A DNA stretch of 44,037 nt, from assembly GCA_964590225.1 (NCBI GenBank), contig CAZPWS010000027.1, positions 1-44,037 on the forward strand, written 5' to 3'. The position numbers were made by a program, and so were the translations under genes. Shown in pieces: positions 43,563 to 44,037 of this stretch. The stretch's first letter is position 1. Each line of letters starts with the position of its first letter. The notes under the pieces were generated by a model. It was not told where the DNA came from, made no database searches, and was given only the letters and a program-made list of their open reading frames with translations. Source of the DNA: JAEUSG01 sp964590225 (GTDB taxonomy: Bacteria > Fibrobacterota > OXYB2-FULL-49-7 > JAEUSG01).

Positions 43563-43970
43563 TTAGGGTTTTAGGTGAGATAATATTCTCTTTATGATGG
43601 AATTTTGATCAGATAATTCATCATTTTTAAATCTGATAACAGTGTATCTGTTTGCATTTAGTATAGCTGTCCTTAATTCATCGTATTCTTGTTGGTTTTC
43701 ATGAATATTACCATCTATCTCAATAATCAGCTTTTTTGTTGCACAATAAAAATCGGCTACAAAAAACCTTTTACGACCTTCATGGTCGAAATATATCGGA
43801 TGTTGTCGTAAGAACTTATGGTTTAAGACCTGTCTATTTCTAACTATGTTCCAAAATAACTGCTCGGCTCTTGTAGTATTGTTTCGTAAATATGATGCAA
43901 CCGTTTTTCCATGTCGATTCATAGGCATCAATAAATATGCAAAATTACAACAACAGTTAAACAAAAACAT
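43563..43970 (-). CDS. DUF559 domain protein (Vsr-like endonuclease fold)
   Basis: 135 aa. DUF559 signatures: RNNTTRAEQLFWNIVRNRQV, FLRQHPIYF, FVADFYCATKKLIIEIDG with the acidic Asp/Glu of a PD-(D/E)XK-like site, and YTVIRFKNDEL. Related to very-short-patch-repair and other restriction-like nucleases; biological role unknown. Started at 43970, the SD is AAGGGGGG supplied by the flanking C-rich repeat (43975-43982, minus strand). Starts at 43928 or 43922 (MPMNRHGKT, MNRHGKT) would match the domain's usual beginning but have no SD. Confidence 0.85.
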   Translation of the reverse strand: MFLFNCCCNFAYLLMPMNRHGKTVASYLRNNTTRAEQLFWNIVRNRQVLNHKFLRQHPIYFDHEGRKRFFVADFYCATKKLIIEIDGNIHENQQEYDELRTAILNANRYTVIRFKNDELSDQNSIIKRILSHLKP

Positions 43971-43974
43971 TCAT

Positions 43975-43985
43975 CCCCCCTTGGG
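43975..43985. repeat. C-rich right flank of the DUF559 element
   Basis: CCCCCCTTGGG echoes the CCCCCCTTG core of the 58-bp repeat on the other side of the gene. The DUF559 gene is therefore bracketed by matching C-rich blocks about 430 bp apart. Short, so only suggestive alone. Confidence 0.45.
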
Positions 43986-44037
43986 AGTTATTTTCAAAAG
44001 TTGTGTATAAGCTGAAATAAGCGAGCGTATCCGAGTA

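Noticed and set aside
1..44037. CRISPR array, tRNA or rRNA genes, transposases
   Set aside because: I looked in all intergenic stretches and saw no regularly spaced repeats, no tRNA-like cloverleaf and no transposase frame; a covariance-model scan would be decisive for small RNAs.

Overview
The window looks like a chromosomal segment of a Gram-negative, polysaccharide-degrading bacterium of the FCB group. My best guess is Fibrobacterota (Chitinispirillum/Chitinivibrio-like). This rests on secreted glycoside hydrolases ending in 'PNPFNP' C-terminal sorting/FlgD-like domains, a Na+-NQR type respiratory complex, an MCE/MlaD-type envelope protein and an LPS-type family 9 glycosyltransferase. It is inference from gene content; no rRNA or other taxonomic marker is present.

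Layout. (1) 1-1040: a minus-strand heptosyltransferase-like GT9 gene. (2) 1041-1602: a 562-bp AT-rich divergent intergenic region with a 58-bp repeat copy, a strong terminator hairpin, a perfect 27-bp palindrome with a 17-codon mini-ORF, and a sigma70-like promoter. (3) 1603-12989: a plus-strand run of seven genes for extracellular carbohydrate attack. A pair made of a 'VVWQ'-repeat protein and an NHL-like propeller protein occurs twice (1603/3201 and 8162/9756), interleaved with three divergent clan GH-A glycosidases. (4) 13017-23277: a minus-strand housekeeping run headed by rho with a good promoter: rho, proC, TlpA-like thioredoxin, MlaD-like, aspS, small lipoprotein, phoH (apparently starting at ATT), a 7TM-HD c-di-AMP phosphodiesterase, a HAMP-only membrane protein and a 90-aa unknown. 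(5) 23470-27777: nqrBCDEF plus a 160-aa unknown gene, minus strand, ending in a long hairpin; nqrA is absent. (6) 27812-29235: a plus-strand pair, a small membrane protein and a D-lactate dehydrogenase-like enzyme with an unusual Cys-rich tail. (7) 29236-29448: a convergent gap holding three adjacent hairpins. (8) 29449-34143: xerC/D-like recombinase and a single-chain purL, minus strand. (9) 34243-43421: promoter plus putative operator, then eight co-directional enzyme genes (epimerase, three Gfo/Idh/MocA oxidoreductases, a 2-hydroxyacid dehydrogenase, a class III aminotransferase, an M20 hydrolase, a zinc alcohol dehydrogenase) with no transporter, kinase or regulator. This looks like one undescribed pathway for an amino- or keto-sugar/cyclitol-type compound. 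(10) 43471-43985: a DUF559 (Vsr-like nuclease fold) gene bracketed by C-rich repeats, one nearly identical to the repeat at 1182.

The most interesting parts are the duplicated secreted module, the eight-enzyme operon, the DUF559-associated repeat, the putative ATT start of phoH, and the triple hairpin at 29240-29396. I saw no tRNA, rRNA, CRISPR array or transposase.
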